Source: Oscillospiraceae bacterium (GTDB lineage: Bacteria > Bacillota > Clostridia > Oscillospirales > Oscillospiraceae). From it: a stretch of DNA of 40,961 nucleotides. Positions 29,027 to 37,827 of the stretch are shown in pieces. Numbering within the stretch: position 1 is the stretch's first letter; the number at the start of each line of letters is the position of its first letter. The notes below the pieces were generated by a model that was not told the origin of the DNA, did no database searches, and was given only the letters and a program-made list of their open reading frames with translations. The position numbers were made by a program, and so were the translations under genes. The stretch lies in contig JAFZDL010000086.1 of assembly GCA_017561205.1 (NCBI GenBank), forward strand, positions 1-40,961, given 5' to 3'.

Positions 29027-30968
29027 GCACGAAAGATCTGCGGCACAAAAAGAACTGGATGCGCTGCGGCTCAATAAGGCTATTGCCAAGGCTGTTGCGG
29101 GTATGCAACCTCCGGAAGATCTCACCGTAACCGGCTGGGCGGAAGCACACCGGCGACTGTCTGCGGAGAGTGCAGCTGAACCCGGTCCGTGGCGTACAGA
29201 AAGAACCCCCTACCTCCGGGGGCCTATGGATGCTTTCACTGATCCCAAGGTGAACCACATCGTAGTGTGGGCGGCATCCCAGGTAGGCAAATCGGAGTTT
29301 ATGAATAATGCCATCGGCTATATCATTGACCAGGATCCCGGATCGATCCTGTTCATACAGCCGACGACCATTGACGCAAAGGACTATTCCAAGTTGCGTA
29401 TCGCTCCTATGATCCGGGATTGCCCCACTCTGAAAAAGAAGGTGGCGGCAACCAAGTCCAGGGACTCCGGCAACACCATTCTGCAAAAGACATTCCCGGG
29501 CGGCATCCTCACTATGTGCGGATCCACGGAAGCGCACGCCCTTTGCTCCAAGCCAATCCGTTATGTATTCGGCGACGAGCGAGATCGCTGGGCTGTGTCT
29601 GCCGGCAACGAAGGCGATCCCTGGGATCTGGCTATGGCTCGTCAGACAACCTTCTACAACGCAAAAGCGGTAGAGGTATCAACCCCCACCATCAAGGGCG
29701 CAAGCGCTATTGCAGCTGCTTACGCAACCGGCACTATGGAGCGCTGGAAATCCAAATGCCCCCACTGTGGCGAATACCACGAAATCCAGTGGAAAGACAT
29801 TCGGTACGAGTACGAAGAAAAGGTCGTCGGGGAAAGCAAGGCATTCCTCGTCGGCGAGATCTTCTACATCTGCCCGGGATGCGGCTGCATCTCGACTGAG
29901 TTTGTTATGAAGCGACAGCCTGCAAAGTGGGTAGCCGATAATCCGGATGCCTACTTAACCGGCTGTCGTTCTTTTAAGCTGAATGCCTTTGTCAGCCAAT
30001 GGGCTACTTGGGAGTCGATCATTCAGAAATTCCTAAAGGCTCAAGGCAACTCGAAAAAACTCCAGGTTGTGTACAACACCTGTTTCGGTGAACTGTGGGA
30101 AGATCGCGGCGACATCGAGGACGAGGATAGCTTGCTGGCACGCCGGGAGGAATACCCTGCGGAACTCCCGGACGGAGTACTTGTACTGACCTGCGGTGTC
30201 GATACACAGGATGATCGTTTGGAATTTGAAGTGGTAGGCCACGGACATTTCGGTGAAACCTGGGGTATCAAGAAAGGCATTATTATGGGTCGCCCGGACG
30301 ACGAAAAGGTGTGGGCGGCGCTGGATGATGTACTGGATCACACATACCGCTTTGAAGACGGTTTGGGTCTGCATATCAGTATGACCTTTATCGACGAAGG
30401 CGGCCACTTCACGCAGGAAGTCCGTATGCAATGCCGCAACCGTATCAGCAAGAAGGTGTTCTGCATAAAGGGTATGCCTGGACGGGATCGACCTTTCACC
30501 GGTCCTCCCAAACAGCAGAAGATCGTTGTGCATCAGACGGCTGTTGGCACCTGCTGGCAATACCAGTTGGGCGTTGACTCCGGCAAGCAGATCATTATGG
30601 ACAACATTCGAGTGAAGACGCCGGGTGCGAAATACTGTCATTTCCCACGCCGGGACGATTACGGCCCCGGGTACTTTGCCGGTCTGCTCTCCGAGCATCT
30701 TGTTTATGATGCCGAAAAGAAGCAGCCGTGGATATGGAAAAAGATCCCCGGACACGAACGGAACGAAGTACTCGACTGCCGCAACTATGCGTTGGCGGCG
30801 TTCAAGTCGCTCCCTGTCGATCTTGATGCCGTGGATATGCGTCTAAAGGCGCTCCGGGGGAAACGAACCACAGGGGCTGTTGCAACGGCTCCAAGACCGC
30901 AAACAACGCAACCTGCGCCGCCCCGTCAACAGGGCTCGGCGCTGAATAAATACTATGACAGCTGGTGA
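29016..30968 (+). CDS. Terminase large subunit, GpA family
   Basis: A 650-residue lambda GpA-type motor. Walker A is WAASQVGKSE (about residues 85-94), Walker B with YVFGDERDRW (D187, E188), zinc-binding CPHC (248-251) and CPGC (286-289) in the middle, and an RNase H-like nuclease beginning GVDTQDDRLEF (D396). Length fits the family (640-660). It cuts concatemers at cos and pumps DNA into the prohead. ATG 29016 overlaps the small-subunit stop. A Pro/Gln-rich C-terminal tail follows the nuclease and probably binds the portal. Confidence 0.95.
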   Translation: MAVRHERSAAQKELDALRLNKAIAKAVAGMQPPEDLTVTGWAEAHRRLSAESAAEPGPWRTERTPYLRGPMDAFTDPKVNHIVVWAASQVGKSEFMNNAIGYIIDQDPGSILFIQPTTIDAKDYSKLRIAPMIRDCPTLKKKVAATKSRDSGNTILQKTFPGGILTMCGSTEAHALCSKPIRYVFGDERDRWAVSAGNEGDPWDLAMARQTTFYNAKAVEVSTPTIKGASAIAAAYATGTMERWKSKCPHCGEYHEIQWKDIRYEYEEKVVGESKAFLVGEIFYICPGCGCISTEFVMKRQPAKWVADNPDAYLTGCRSFKLNAFVSQWATWESIIQKFLKAQGNSKKLQVVYNTCFGELWEDRGDIEDEDSLLARREEYPAELPDGVLVLTCGVDTQDDRLEFEVVGHGHFGETWGIKKGIIMGRPDDEKVWAALDDVLDHTYRFEDGLGLHISMTFIDEGGHFTQEVRMQCRNRISKKVFCIKGMPGRDRPFTGPPKQQKIVVHQTAVGTCWQYQLGVDSGKQIIMDNIRVKTPGAKYCHFPRRDDYGPGYFAGLLSEHLVYDAEKKQPWIWKKIPGHERNEVLDCRNYALAAFKSLPVDLDAVDMRLKALRGKRTTGAVATAPRPQTTQPAPPRQQGSALNKYYDSW

Positions 30969-30976
30969 GGTGCATT

Positions 30977-31231
30977 ATGAAAGCAGCAACTATCCAAAAA
31001 CGGATCACCTTTTGGGAGGGAACTCTCGAAAAACTGATGGCCGCATACGAAGCCCTTGCGGCTGGCGGTACAAAATCCTATATGATCGACGATCGGCAAG
31101 TAACCAAGATCGATCTGCCGGTACTGCGCCGGGAGATCGACGAGGCGGAAGCCAAGATCGAGGCACTTACCAATGAACTGAATGGGCAGCGACCCCGAAA
31201 GGCGTTCGGCATCATCCCGTCAGACTGGTAA
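30977..31231 (+). CDS. DUF6148 family phage protein (gpW-like position)
   Basis: An 84-residue protein of two long helices (TIQKRITFWEGTLEKLMAAYEAL and LRREIDEAEAKIEALTNEL) around a short strand segment TKSYMIDDRQVTKI. This matches DUF6148, found in clostridial phages right after GpA, where lambda has gpW, the head-completion protein. ATG 30977 follows GTGAGGTGCAT. A strong terminator follows directly. Confidence 0.8.
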   Translation: MKAATIQKRITFWEGTLEKLMAAYEALAAGGTKSYMIDDRQVTKIDLPVLRREIDEAEAKIEALTNELNGQRPRKAFGIIPSDW

Positions 31232-31236
31232 AAAAC

Positions 31237-31288
31237 GCAACCTAAAAAGGTTGCATTTCCCAAACGCAACCCAAAAGGGTTGCTTTTT
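31237..31288 (+). terminator. Two tandem hairpins forming a Rho-independent terminator
   Basis: GCAACCT-AAAA-AGGTTGC (31237-31254) is followed 11 bases later by GCAACCC-AAAA-GGGTTGC (31266-31283) and TTTTT (31284-31288). Both have 7-bp stems with AAAA loops and near-identical sequence, suggesting duplication of one element. They begin five bases after the DUF6148 stop and separate the terminase from the portal operon. Confidence 0.85.
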
Positions 31289-31319
31289 GTTGGGTATTCG
31301 CCCGTGAGGGCTTTACCAG

Positions 31320-31362
31320 AGGGGTCGTAGCTGCCTTCTGCTCCTTTCGCAGCTGCGCCCCT
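31320..31362 (+). promoter_or_regulatory. Hairpin in the leader of the portal operon
   Basis: AGGGG (31320-31324) pairs with CCCCT (31358-31362), and AGCTG (31329-31333) pairs with CAGCT (31350-31354) around a 16-base loop. It lies between the tandem terminator and the GTG of the portal gene. The role is unknown, perhaps mRNA stability or control of readthrough into head genes. Confidence 0.55.
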
Positions 31363-31391
31363 CAAAATACATACTATCGGAGGCGATAATC

Positions 31392-33005
31392 GTGAGCAAT
31401 GTAAAAGATCGGCGGGTGTCGGCACCGCAGGTCAGCGGATACAGCGAAGCCGGTGCAAGTCTTACCCGTAGAGCGTTAAAAGGGTTTATCCCTCGTAGCG
31501 GTTCGCCTACGGACGATATTGACAAGAACAACGGAACTCTGCGACAGCGATCCCGGATGCTTTATATGGCAACCCCGGTGGCGGCTTCGGCGGTCAACAC
31601 CAACTGCATTAAGGTGGTTGGCACAGGCCTGACCTTGAAGCCCACCATTGACAGAGAACTCCTGGGATTATCCCGGGAGGAAGCAAAGGCGTGGGGGCGC
31701 AGAGTTGAAGCCGAGTGGCGGATTTGGTCCTCGAAGCCTGAGAACTGTGACGCCCTTGGTGTGAACGATTTTGCCGGGCTCCAGGATCTTGCGCTGAAAT
31801 CGTGGCTGCTTAGCGGTGATGTGTTTGGTTTGACCAAACGATACCCGGCAAAGCCGTCAAACCCCTACACCCTCCGCTTGCACCTTATCGAAGCTGACCG
31901 GGTAAGTACCCCGGGTAGCTATGGTGGACATCCTATGCTCGGTGTTACCGAGGGTAAGATCCCGGAGGGAAAGCCGGGTGCAGGCAATAAGATCCACGAC
32001 GGCATCGAGGTAAATGCCAGCGGTCAGATCGTGGCATATCACATCTGCAACCTGTACCCTGGGCAGGTCTCCAGCGAGAAGCGGGAGTGGACACGGGTGC
32101 TTGCCTTTGGCGAAAAGACCGGACTGCCCAATGTGCTGCATATCACAAGCACAGACCGCTGCGATCAGTACCGTGGCGTTCCTTATCTGGCGCCGGTTAT
32201 CGAACCGCTGCTGCAGCTGCGCCGTTACACGGAAAGCGAACTGATGGCCGCACTGGTGCAGAGTTTCTTCACGGCATGGATCGAAACGGAAACCAACCAA
32301 AGCGGGATCCCAATTAACGAGGTCGGCACCGGTGATATTGCCGGTGTTCCCGGATCTAACCCCGGGGAGGGGCAAGTTTCCCGCAACGAAAACGAGTACG
32401 AGATGGCGCCAGGTACGGTGATCCATTTGAAACCCGGTGAAAAGATCCATTTCGGCAACCCCAACATTCCTACCACAGGGTTTGACATCTTTGTTAAAAC
32501 CCTCTGCAAACTGATGGGCGCTGGCTTGGATCTGCCGTACGATGTGCTGATAAAGGAGTTTAATTCCAGTTATAGCGCATCCCGAGGTGCGCTGCTGGAA
32601 GCTTGGGAAGCAATCAGACGGCGCAGATCTTGGCTGGTTAACCGGCTCTGTCAGCCCACATACGAAATGTGGCTTGCGGAAGCTGTTGCCCGGGGTCGCA
32701 TCAAGGCTCCCGGGTTCTTCGAGGATCCGCTTATTCGTGCCGCATGGTGCAAGGCTGTGTGGATCGGACCTGTGCAAGGGCAGCTTGACCCCAAGAAGGA
32801 AGCAGAATCTGCACTCACCCTCGCAAGCAAGAGTGTCAAGACCTACGAAACCATTACCAGAGAACTGGGCGGTGGCGACTGGGAGGACAATGTGGAGCAG
32901 CGGCAGCATGAGCAGGAAATGCTTGACGGTATGAGTGGCGGGAATAATCCCGCACCTGCAAACCCGGTTGATCCGGGCGGCGATCCCAATAGCGGCTCCG
33001 TATAA
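31392..33005 (+). CDS. Phage portal protein, lambda gpB family
   Basis: A 537-residue portal. It contains the lambda-family signatures: RSRMLYMATPVAASAVNTN near the N-terminus, LHLIEADRVSTPG, GVPYLAPVIEPLLQLRRYTE, and FNSSYSASRGALLEAWEAIR. The C-terminal tail is Pro/Asn-rich and flexible. Twelve copies form the ring through which DNA enters the head and to which connectors attach. GTG start with CGGAGGCGATAAT upstream. Gene order terminase, gpW-like, portal, protease matches lambda. Confidence 0.93.
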   Translation: MSNVKDRRVSAPQVSGYSEAGASLTRRALKGFIPRSGSPTDDIDKNNGTLRQRSRMLYMATPVAASAVNTNCIKVVGTGLTLKPTIDRELLGLSREEAKAWGRRVEAEWRIWSSKPENCDALGVNDFAGLQDLALKSWLLSGDVFGLTKRYPAKPSNPYTLRLHLIEADRVSTPGSYGGHPMLGVTEGKIPEGKPGAGNKIHDGIEVNASGQIVAYHICNLYPGQVSSEKREWTRVLAFGEKTGLPNVLHITSTDRCDQYRGVPYLAPVIEPLLQLRRYTESELMAALVQSFFTAWIETETNQSGIPINEVGTGDIAGVPGSNPGEGQVSRNENEYEMAPGTVIHLKPGEKIHFGNPNIPTTGFDIFVKTLCKLMGAGLDLPYDVLIKEFNSSYSASRGALLEAWEAIRRRRSWLVNRLCQPTYEMWLAEAVARGRIKAPGFFEDPLIRAAWCKAVWIGPVQGQLDPKKEAESALTLASKSVKTYETITRELGGGDWEDNVEQRQHEQEMLDGMSGGNNPAPANPVDPGGDPNSGSV

Positions 33006-33016
33006 AGGTGGCCGCT

Positions 33017-33220
33017 ATGAGAAACTACGATCATTTACGGCAACTGGCGCCACGTGCGCTTGCAGAAGCAATTATCAACATTTCCGAAAACTGCTGTCTG
33101 TGTTGCCCCCGGGAACGGGAGCGGCGGTGTAACGAGGACTGCGAAAGCGGCTTAATGGAATGGCTGTTGTCCAAGTTCATTCCGAGCAGCGTTGTTTGGA
33201 AAAAGAGGAGGAAAAAGTAA
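33017..33220 (+). CDS. Small Cys-rich phage protein between portal and protease, unknown function
   Basis: A 67-residue protein with CCLCC at about residues 26-30 followed by an Arg/Glu-rich helix and a CNEDC pair, then a hydrophobic stretch and a very basic end. The cysteines could make a metal site. It is inserted between two structural genes that are adjacent in lambda, so it may be an accessory capsid-assembly or moron protein. ATG 33017 follows AAAGGTGG. Confidence 0.6.
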   Translation: MRNYDHLRQLAPRALAEAIINISENCCLCCPRERERRCNEDCESGLMEWLLSKFIPSSVVWKKRRKK

Positions 33221-33221
33221 T

Positions 33222-34445
33222 ATGAGCATCCCCAAGAGCCCTTGCGTGAGTATTCAGCGCAATGTGTATTCGATGGCCACAACCGATGGCAACTCTGCCG
33301 AGATCGTCATGTATGGCGATATTTACGAGCAGCAGCCCGTAGATTGGTGGACCGGCAAGCCTATCGAGGGTCAGTACATTCTGCTGTCTGACTTCCTGGC
33401 AGACTTGGAACAGATCTCCAACTGCAAGGAGATTACCATCCGCATGAACTCCTACGGCGGTGATGCCGGTGTTTCCAACACCATCCACAACCGCCTGAGA
33501 GAACTGGCAAGAAACGGCGCCAAGCTGACCTGTGTGGTCGACGGCGTTGCAATGTCCGGAGGTTCGTTGATTATGTGCGCCTGTGATACGGTGCAGGTCA
33601 ACCCCTCCAGCCTTATTATGATCCACAAGTGCTGGTGCTACATTTGGGGCGGCTACAACGCCGACGAACTGCGCCAGCAGGCCGATCAGCAGGAAGCATG
33701 GGATAAGATGCAGGTTGCTATCTATAAGCGCAAAACCGGTCTGTCGGAAACTGTGCTGTCCCACATGATGGCTGACACGACCTATATGACAGGCCGTGAA
33801 GCCGCTGAAAAGCATTTTGCCGATGAAGTACTGGAGGACGCAGAGCCTGTGTCCATTGCGGCCAGCGCTGATGGCCGCAGCCTGTTTGTGCGTGGTCGGC
33901 AGATGCACATGGCCCCGGGTATGTTTGCCCCGGACCACATTCCCACGGTTACACCCGAGGATCCTACCCCGGATGTGGCAAATATCAATACGCCGGTGGT
34001 CACCGGCAGTCAAGAAGGAGGAATCTCTATGACCGAACAGGAACTCCGGGAACAGTACCCGGACCTTGTGGCACAGGTAGAGGCGAACGCAAGAGCTGCC
34101 GGCAATACCGAAGCTGTATCTGCCGCTGTACAGGCAGAGCAGAAGCGTATTCAGGACATCGACGCCGTAGCCTGCCTGTACTCCGAGGAAATGGTGCGTG
34201 AAGCCAAGTATGGCGACAAGGCATGCACCGCACAGGAGTTGTGCTACCGGGCTGCACAGGCTGCAGCACAGAAGGGTGGCAAATTCCTTAACGATCTGGG
34301 CGAGGATGCCCAGGCATCCGGCACTGCTGGTGTCGGCGCAGCTGCTCCCCCTGCGAATGAGGGTGGCGAGGAAACCCCGGAACAGATCCGGGCACAGGCG
34401 AAGGCTGATATGAAGGCCTTCCAGGAAAACAAGGAGGTTCGCTGA
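33222..34445 (+). CDS. Head maturation protease, ClpP/S49-like (gpC type)
   Basis: A 407-residue protein. The N-terminal ~200 residues are a ClpP-fold serine protease: MNSYGGDAGV, VVDGVAMSGGSLIM with nucleophile S112, SLIMIHKCW with H135, and MADTTYMTGREAAEK with D185. The remaining ~135 residues are an Ala/Glu-rich scaffold-like region starting at Met 270. The protease cuts scaffold and itself during head maturation. RBS GAGGAGG at 33207-33213. As in lambda C/Nu3, the C-terminal part can be made separately from an internal start (see 34029). Confidence 0.92.
   Translation: MSIPKSPCVSIQRNVYSMATTDGNSAEIVMYGDIYEQQPVDWWTGKPIEGQYILLSDFLADLEQISNCKEITIRMNSYGGDAGVSNTIHNRLRELARNGAKLTCVVDGVAMSGGSLIMCACDTVQVNPSSLIMIHKCWCYIWGGYNADELRQQADQQEAWDKMQVAIYKRKTGLSETVLSHMMADTTYMTGREAAEKHFADEVLEDAEPVSIAASADGRSLFVRGRQMHMAPGMFAPDHIPTVTPEDPTPDVANINTPVVTGSQEGGISMTEQELREQYPDLVAQVEANARAAGNTEAVSAAVQAEQKRIQDIDAVACLYSEEMVREAKYGDKACTAQELCYRAAQAAAQKGGKFLNDLGEDAQASGTAGVGAAAPPANEGGEETPEQIRAQAKADMKAFQENKEVR
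34029..34445 (+). CDS. Nested capsid scaffold protein (Nu3-like) from an internal start
   Basis: ATG 34029 lies in frame within the protease gene and is preceded by AAGAAGGAGGAATCTCT, a near-ideal RBS at the correct spacing; no such signal is needed for the full-length protein. The 138-residue product is helical and Ala/Glu/Gln-rich (EQELREQYPDLVAQVEANARAAG, then a C-terminal EQIRAQAKADMKAFQEN helix), like phage scaffolds. This mirrors lambda, where Nu3 scaffold starts inside gene C in the same frame. It would allow more scaffold than protease to be made. Confidence 0.82.
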   Translation: MTEQELREQYPDLVAQVEANARAAGNTEAVSAAVQAEQKRIQDIDAVACLYSEEMVREAKYGDKACTAQELCYRAAQAAAQKGGKFLNDLGEDAQASGTAGVGAAAPPANEGGEETPEQIRAQAKADMKAFQENKEVR

Positions 34446-34446
34446 T

Positions 34447-34815
34447 ATGAACAAAGAACTCGTTTCTAAGGTCGGCAGCATCGGTCAGGACAATCTGATC
34501 GCAAAGCTGTTTCCCCCTGCAACTACTTTTGGCGTCACCATTCCCGCTGGCACCGGTGTTCTGAAAAGAGGTACCGTCCTGGCTCTGAATGGCGACAAAT
34601 ACGCCCTGCTGAGTGCTGCAACCACCGGTAAGGCAAACTGCGTTCTGGCTGATGATGTGGATGCTTCCGGTGAAGCGGCTGCTGTCGGTGTTGCTTACCG
34701 TACCGGTCATTTCAACCGCAAGGCTCTGATCGTTGGCGAGGGCTACACCATGACCATTGCCGATGAAGAGGAACTGCGCAAGGGCGGTATCCTGCTCACC
34801 GACATGGCAGACTAA
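34447..34815 (+). CDS. Head decoration protein (lambda gpD-like)
   Basis: A 122-residue protein with the HDPD-type pattern: a GVTIPAGTGVLKRGTVLAL strand pair, ANCVLADDVDAS, and VGVAYRTGHFNRKALIVGEGY. Trimers clamp the outside of the expanded capsid. It starts one base after the protease stop region with a TTCGCTGAT context; the RBS is the AAGGAGG at 34432-34438. Location between protease/scaffold and the E-type capsid gene matches lambda. Confidence 0.9.
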   Translation: MNKELVSKVGSIGQDNLIAKLFPPATTFGVTIPAGTGVLKRGTVLALNGDKYALLSAATTGKANCVLADDVDASGEAAAVGVAYRTGHFNRKALIVGEGYTMTIADEEELRKGGILLTDMAD

Positions 34816-34827
34816 GGAGGTAACACC

Positions 34828-35913
34828 ATGAACATTTACGATACCTACTATATGCTGGCCGCTGTGGAAGAGGTCAAGCCCGAGCACACCTTCTTCAAGC
34901 GCCGCTATTTCCCCACTGACCTGGCAATGGATGTCTTTGGCACCTCCCAGGTCCTGGCTGACTACAAGAACACCAACCAGAAGCGGGCTCCCTTCGTGCT
35001 GCCCCGTATTGGTGCTGTTCCTGTTGGCCGTGAAGGTTTTGACACCTTTGCGCTGGAGCCTGCTAACATCAGCATCTCCATGCCTCTGACTGTCGATCAC
35101 CTGAAGAACCGTGGCTTCGGCGAAAGCCTTATGAGCCAGCTGACCCCCGAGGATCGTGCAAAGCGGTTCCTTATGAGCGACCTGACCGAACTGTCTGCCC
35201 GTATCTCCCGTTCCGAGGAAGTTCTGGCTGTGAAGACTATGCTGGATAACGGCAGCGTCATGCAGCACCAGACCGACAAGGAAGGCATTTACGAGAACAT
35301 CGGCGTCAAGTTCTACGACGGCGAGGACAACCCCGCTCAGTTCAATCCCACCGGCAACTGGACACACTCCAAGAAGGGTGCAGACGGTGAGTGGATTATG
35401 GGTTCCTGGTACCACGATGTCTGCGCCATGGCGAAGATGCTGACCAAGCGCGGCCTGCCCGCCCGTGATCTGCTGCTGGCACAGGATCTTGGCGAGTTCG
35501 TCATGGAAGATCCCTGGGTGATGGCAATTCTGGACAACCGCCGCATCGAGATGGGCCGCATTGAGCCTACCGAACTGACTGAGTACGTTACCGATCTGGG
35601 CGTGCTGAACTTCGGCGGCAAGAAACTGGAACTGCTGGTCTGCGACGGCTCCTACGAGGAAGCCGGCGAGGATGTTCCCTATATGCCCGATGGCAGTGTG
35701 ATCGTCACCGCTCCCGGCTGTGGCAAGGGTCTGTACGGCGGCGTCACTCAGCTGGAGGACGACGGCGAGTTCCATACTCATGCCGGTACCCGTGTTCCCC
35801 AGCACATCGTTATCAAGCGTCCTCCCTCCAAGGAAGTGCAGCTGACCTCCCGTCCTCTGTTCGTACCCAAGCGCCTGGCTCCCTGGTCTTCCGCTAAGGT
35901 CACTCTGGGCTAA
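34828..35913 (+). CDS. Major capsid protein, E family
   Basis: A 361-residue capsid protein of the lambda gpE family: TFFKRRYFPTDLAMDVFGTSQV at the N-terminus, a YKNTNQKRAPFVLP segment, then SMPLTVDHLKNRGFGES and the C-terminal VPQHIVIKRPPSKEVQLTSR followed by RLAPWSSAKV. Codon bias is strong, as expected for the most abundant phage protein. RBS AAGGAGGT at 34815-34822. The length (361 vs. about 340 for gpE) is normal. Confidence 0.93.
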   Translation: MNIYDTYYMLAAVEEVKPEHTFFKRRYFPTDLAMDVFGTSQVLADYKNTNQKRAPFVLPRIGAVPVGREGFDTFALEPANISISMPLTVDHLKNRGFGESLMSQLTPEDRAKRFLMSDLTELSARISRSEEVLAVKTMLDNGSVMQHQTDKEGIYENIGVKFYDGEDNPAQFNPTGNWTHSKKGADGEWIMGSWYHDVCAMAKMLTKRGLPARDLLLAQDLGEFVMEDPWVMAILDNRRIEMGRIEPTELTEYVTDLGVLNFGGKKLELLVCDGSYEEAGEDVPYMPDGSVIVTAPGCGKGLYGGVTQLEDDGEFHTHAGTRVPQHIVIKRPPSKEVQLTSRPLFVPKRLAPWSSAKVTLG

Positions 35914-35936
35914 GGCACAGGAGAAAGGAGCAGTAT

Positions 35937-36407
35937 ATGATCCGATTGATTTCCGGTGTCTGTCGTGTCGGCAATAAGCTGATGCGCCCGGCAGATAAGC
36001 CCTTTTCCATCACCAAGGAAGAGGAAGAATACCTTGTGGAACAGGGTGTTGCTAAGTATGTAACCGAGGAAAAGCCTGCGGAGGGGGTTGCAACGCCCCC
36101 TGTCGATCCGGACGGTGCGGCAGCTGGTGTTAACTCGGGTAACGACGAAAGCGGCGCAGATGGCGCTCAGGGCGGCGGTGAAGAAACCGAGGACGCCCTC
36201 ACCATCGTTGACGGTCACTATGTCAAGGAAGAGTTGATGAAACTCACTCGCCCCGAACTGAATGCCATGGCAGAAAGCCTTGGTCTGGACGGTGCGTCCT
36301 GCGACAACAAGGGCCAGGTCGCTGATCTGATCTGCGCTATCGAAGTCGCTGGTAACGACGAGGGCGGTCAGATGCCCAACCTCAACCCGGAGGATCCTGT
36401 GGTATGA
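35937..36407 (+). CDS. Head-completion-type protein with C-terminal HeH/LEM-like domain
   Basis: A 156-residue protein. The first ~50 residues (GKLMRPADKPFSITKEEEEYL-like) are basic and strand-rich, the middle (55-98) is a low-complexity acidic/Gly linker, and the last ~45 (MKLTRPELNAMAESLGLDGA ... NKGQVADLICAI) form a HeH/LEM helix-extended-helix that binds DNA or protein. In phages such proteins sit between capsid and tail genes and help join head and tail. The stop overlaps the next start by four bases. Confidence 0.75.
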   Translation: MIRLISGVCRVGNKLMRPADKPFSITKEEEEYLVEQGVAKYVTEEKPAEGVATPPVDPDGAAAGVNSGNDESGADGAQGGGEETEDALTIVDGHYVKEELMKLTRPELNAMAESLGLDGASCDNKGQVADLICAIEVAGNDEGGQMPNLNPEDPVV

Positions 36408-36769
36408 GTTTCAAGGACATGGTTGCAGCTGATAACCACAGCACCTTCCTCAACCTGGCAGAGTTCGCAGAAAAGCGGACGATAAAGTACGACGGGGAGA
36501 TCTTCGTGGATATCCCCATCGTACTGACCGGGCGTAAAGAAAAGGACCGGCGTGTTCTGGTCAGCGACCATGTCCAGGGTCTATTCCTTGTTACCGACAT
36601 TCTTCATTGCGCTATGTCTGACCTCGGGGGCAAACAACCTGAAAAGGGATCCCGTATCAGCATCAACTACCAGGAGGGCGGCGGTGGCTATTTCGGTAGC
36701 TACTATGTTGCTTCCTCTGTTGAGAAGATGGGTATGCTCCGTGTTGAACTGGAGGCGATCGGCGAATGA
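36404..36769 (+). CDS. Head-tail connector-like protein
   Basis: A 121-residue beta-rich protein (RTIKYDGEIFVDIPIVL, DRRVLVSDHVQGLFLVTDIL, GGYFGSYYVASSVEKMGM). The pattern is typical of small head-tail joining proteins found after HeH/LEM-type genes. No specific family is certain; the order head completion, connector, Z-type tail protein supports it. ATGA overlap on both sides. Confidence 0.65.
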   Translation: MSFKDMVAADNHSTFLNLAEFAEKRTIKYDGEIFVDIPIVLTGRKEKDRRVLVSDHVQGLFLVTDILHCAMSDLGGKQPEKGSRISINYQEGGGGYFGSYYVASSVEKMGMLRVELEAIGE

Positions 36770-37338
36770 GTGTGGTTCGGATTGACGAGGTTGGCAAAAC
36801 CAGTCTGGACAGGATCAATAAACTGCTTGCCGGTGTTCCTGGCGGTATATGGAAAGCTACTTCCGCTGCCATGAAACGATCCGGTGAAACAGCAAAGACC
36901 CGGGCTGGTCAGTTTGCGGCGGCTGAGTACACCATCAGCAAAGGATCTTTTATGCACAATGTTTCGCAGAAGACCCACATTTCCGGTGGCGCTGGCGGCG
37001 TTGTGAGTATGAGCATCGGCTTTGCCGGTACTGTGCTGCCGTTGCTGACTTTTAACACACGGTTTTCGAGGAATGGTCTGGTACAGACGCAGGTAAAGCG
37101 CAATGGTGGCGCCGCCACACTGGAACACGCCTTTGTTGCCAACATATATGGCAGCACGGCGGTGTTTGAGCGTGTCGGTGCCCCTCGTTTCCCTGTGGAG
37201 CAGAAATACGGCCCCAGTACCGGACACATGATGCAGAACGAGCAGGTCATAGAGAAGATGGACGAAACGATCCGGACAACCTTTGACTCTCGTATCGAAC
37301 ACGAGGTGCTTCGTGTTCTCAATGGATGGGGAGGTTAA
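36766..37338 (+). CDS. Minor tail protein Z (GPZ) family
   Basis: A 190-residue protein with the GPZ-type pattern: SLDRINKLLAGVPGGIWKATSAAM, RAGQFAAAEYTISKG, GHMMQNEQVIEKMDETIRTTFD and a final RIEHEVLRVL helix. In lambda gpZ acts late in tail completion and is needed for DNA injection. Fits the order connector, Z, tail completion, sheath. Start overlaps previous stop. Confidence 0.85.
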   Translation: MSVVRIDEVGKTSLDRINKLLAGVPGGIWKATSAAMKRSGETAKTRAGQFAAAEYTISKGSFMHNVSQKTHISGGAGGVVSMSIGFAGTVLPLLTFNTRFSRNGLVQTQVKRNGGAATLEHAFVANIYGSTAVFERVGAPRFPVEQKYGPSTGHMMQNEQVIEKMDETIRTTFDSRIEHEVLRVLNGWGG

Positions 37339-37341
37339 CTT

Positions 37342-37827
37342 ATGACAAGAGTGGTTCTCCTGGAGCAGCTGAAGGAGTTTTCCAAAGCGGCGACAGCGGA
37401 TCTCATTATGCCGGTATCTATGCAGAAGGGCGATACGGAACAGAAATTCCGGGCAGCGGATGTCTACCTTATGCGCCTGCCTGATAGTACGGCAGCGTAT
37501 AAGAAAGCCCCCTACATTCTGCATCAGTTTATCACCGGCGCCGACAGTCAGCCTAAGGGTGAGCGGGATATTTCCACCACAAAGGTACGCACTATTTTCT
37601 GCGTCTACAATGACGATGAACAGGAAGGTGCGCTGATGCTCCTTAACCTGATGGAACGGGTGCGAATCGGGATCCTGAAAAAGATCGTGATTGGCAATCA
37701 GTTCACTCTGGATAAGGAAGCGGGGTTGGAATGCCTTGCATACCCGGACGACACGGCGCCGTACTACGCCGGCGAGATGGTATCCACTTGGATTATGCCG
37801 TCAGTCGAAAGAGAGGTTCCATTATGA
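37342..37827 (+). CDS. Tail terminator/completion-like protein
   Basis: A 161-residue protein, mixed alpha/beta, with a repeated basic/acidic pattern (FIVFCVYNDDEQEGALML-like stretch and NLMERVRIGILKKIVIGNQFTL) known from tail terminator proteins that cap the tube end at the neck. Position directly before the sheath gene in myoviruses supports this. No direct motif proves it. ATGA link to the next gene. Confidence 0.65.
   Translation: MTRVVLLEQLKEFSKAATADLIMPVSMQKGDTEQKFRAADVYLMRLPDSTAAYKKAPYILHQFITGADSQPKGERDISTTKVRTIFCVYNDDEQEGALMLLNLMERVRIGILKKIVIGNQFTLDKEAGLECLAYPDDTAPYYAGEMVSTWIMPSVEREVPL

Noticed and set aside
34288-35805. 505-codon open frame on the minus strand opposite the capsid gene
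   Set aside because: The plus strand has the decoration and capsid genes with RBSs and family matches; the minus frame spans both genes and has no start signal.
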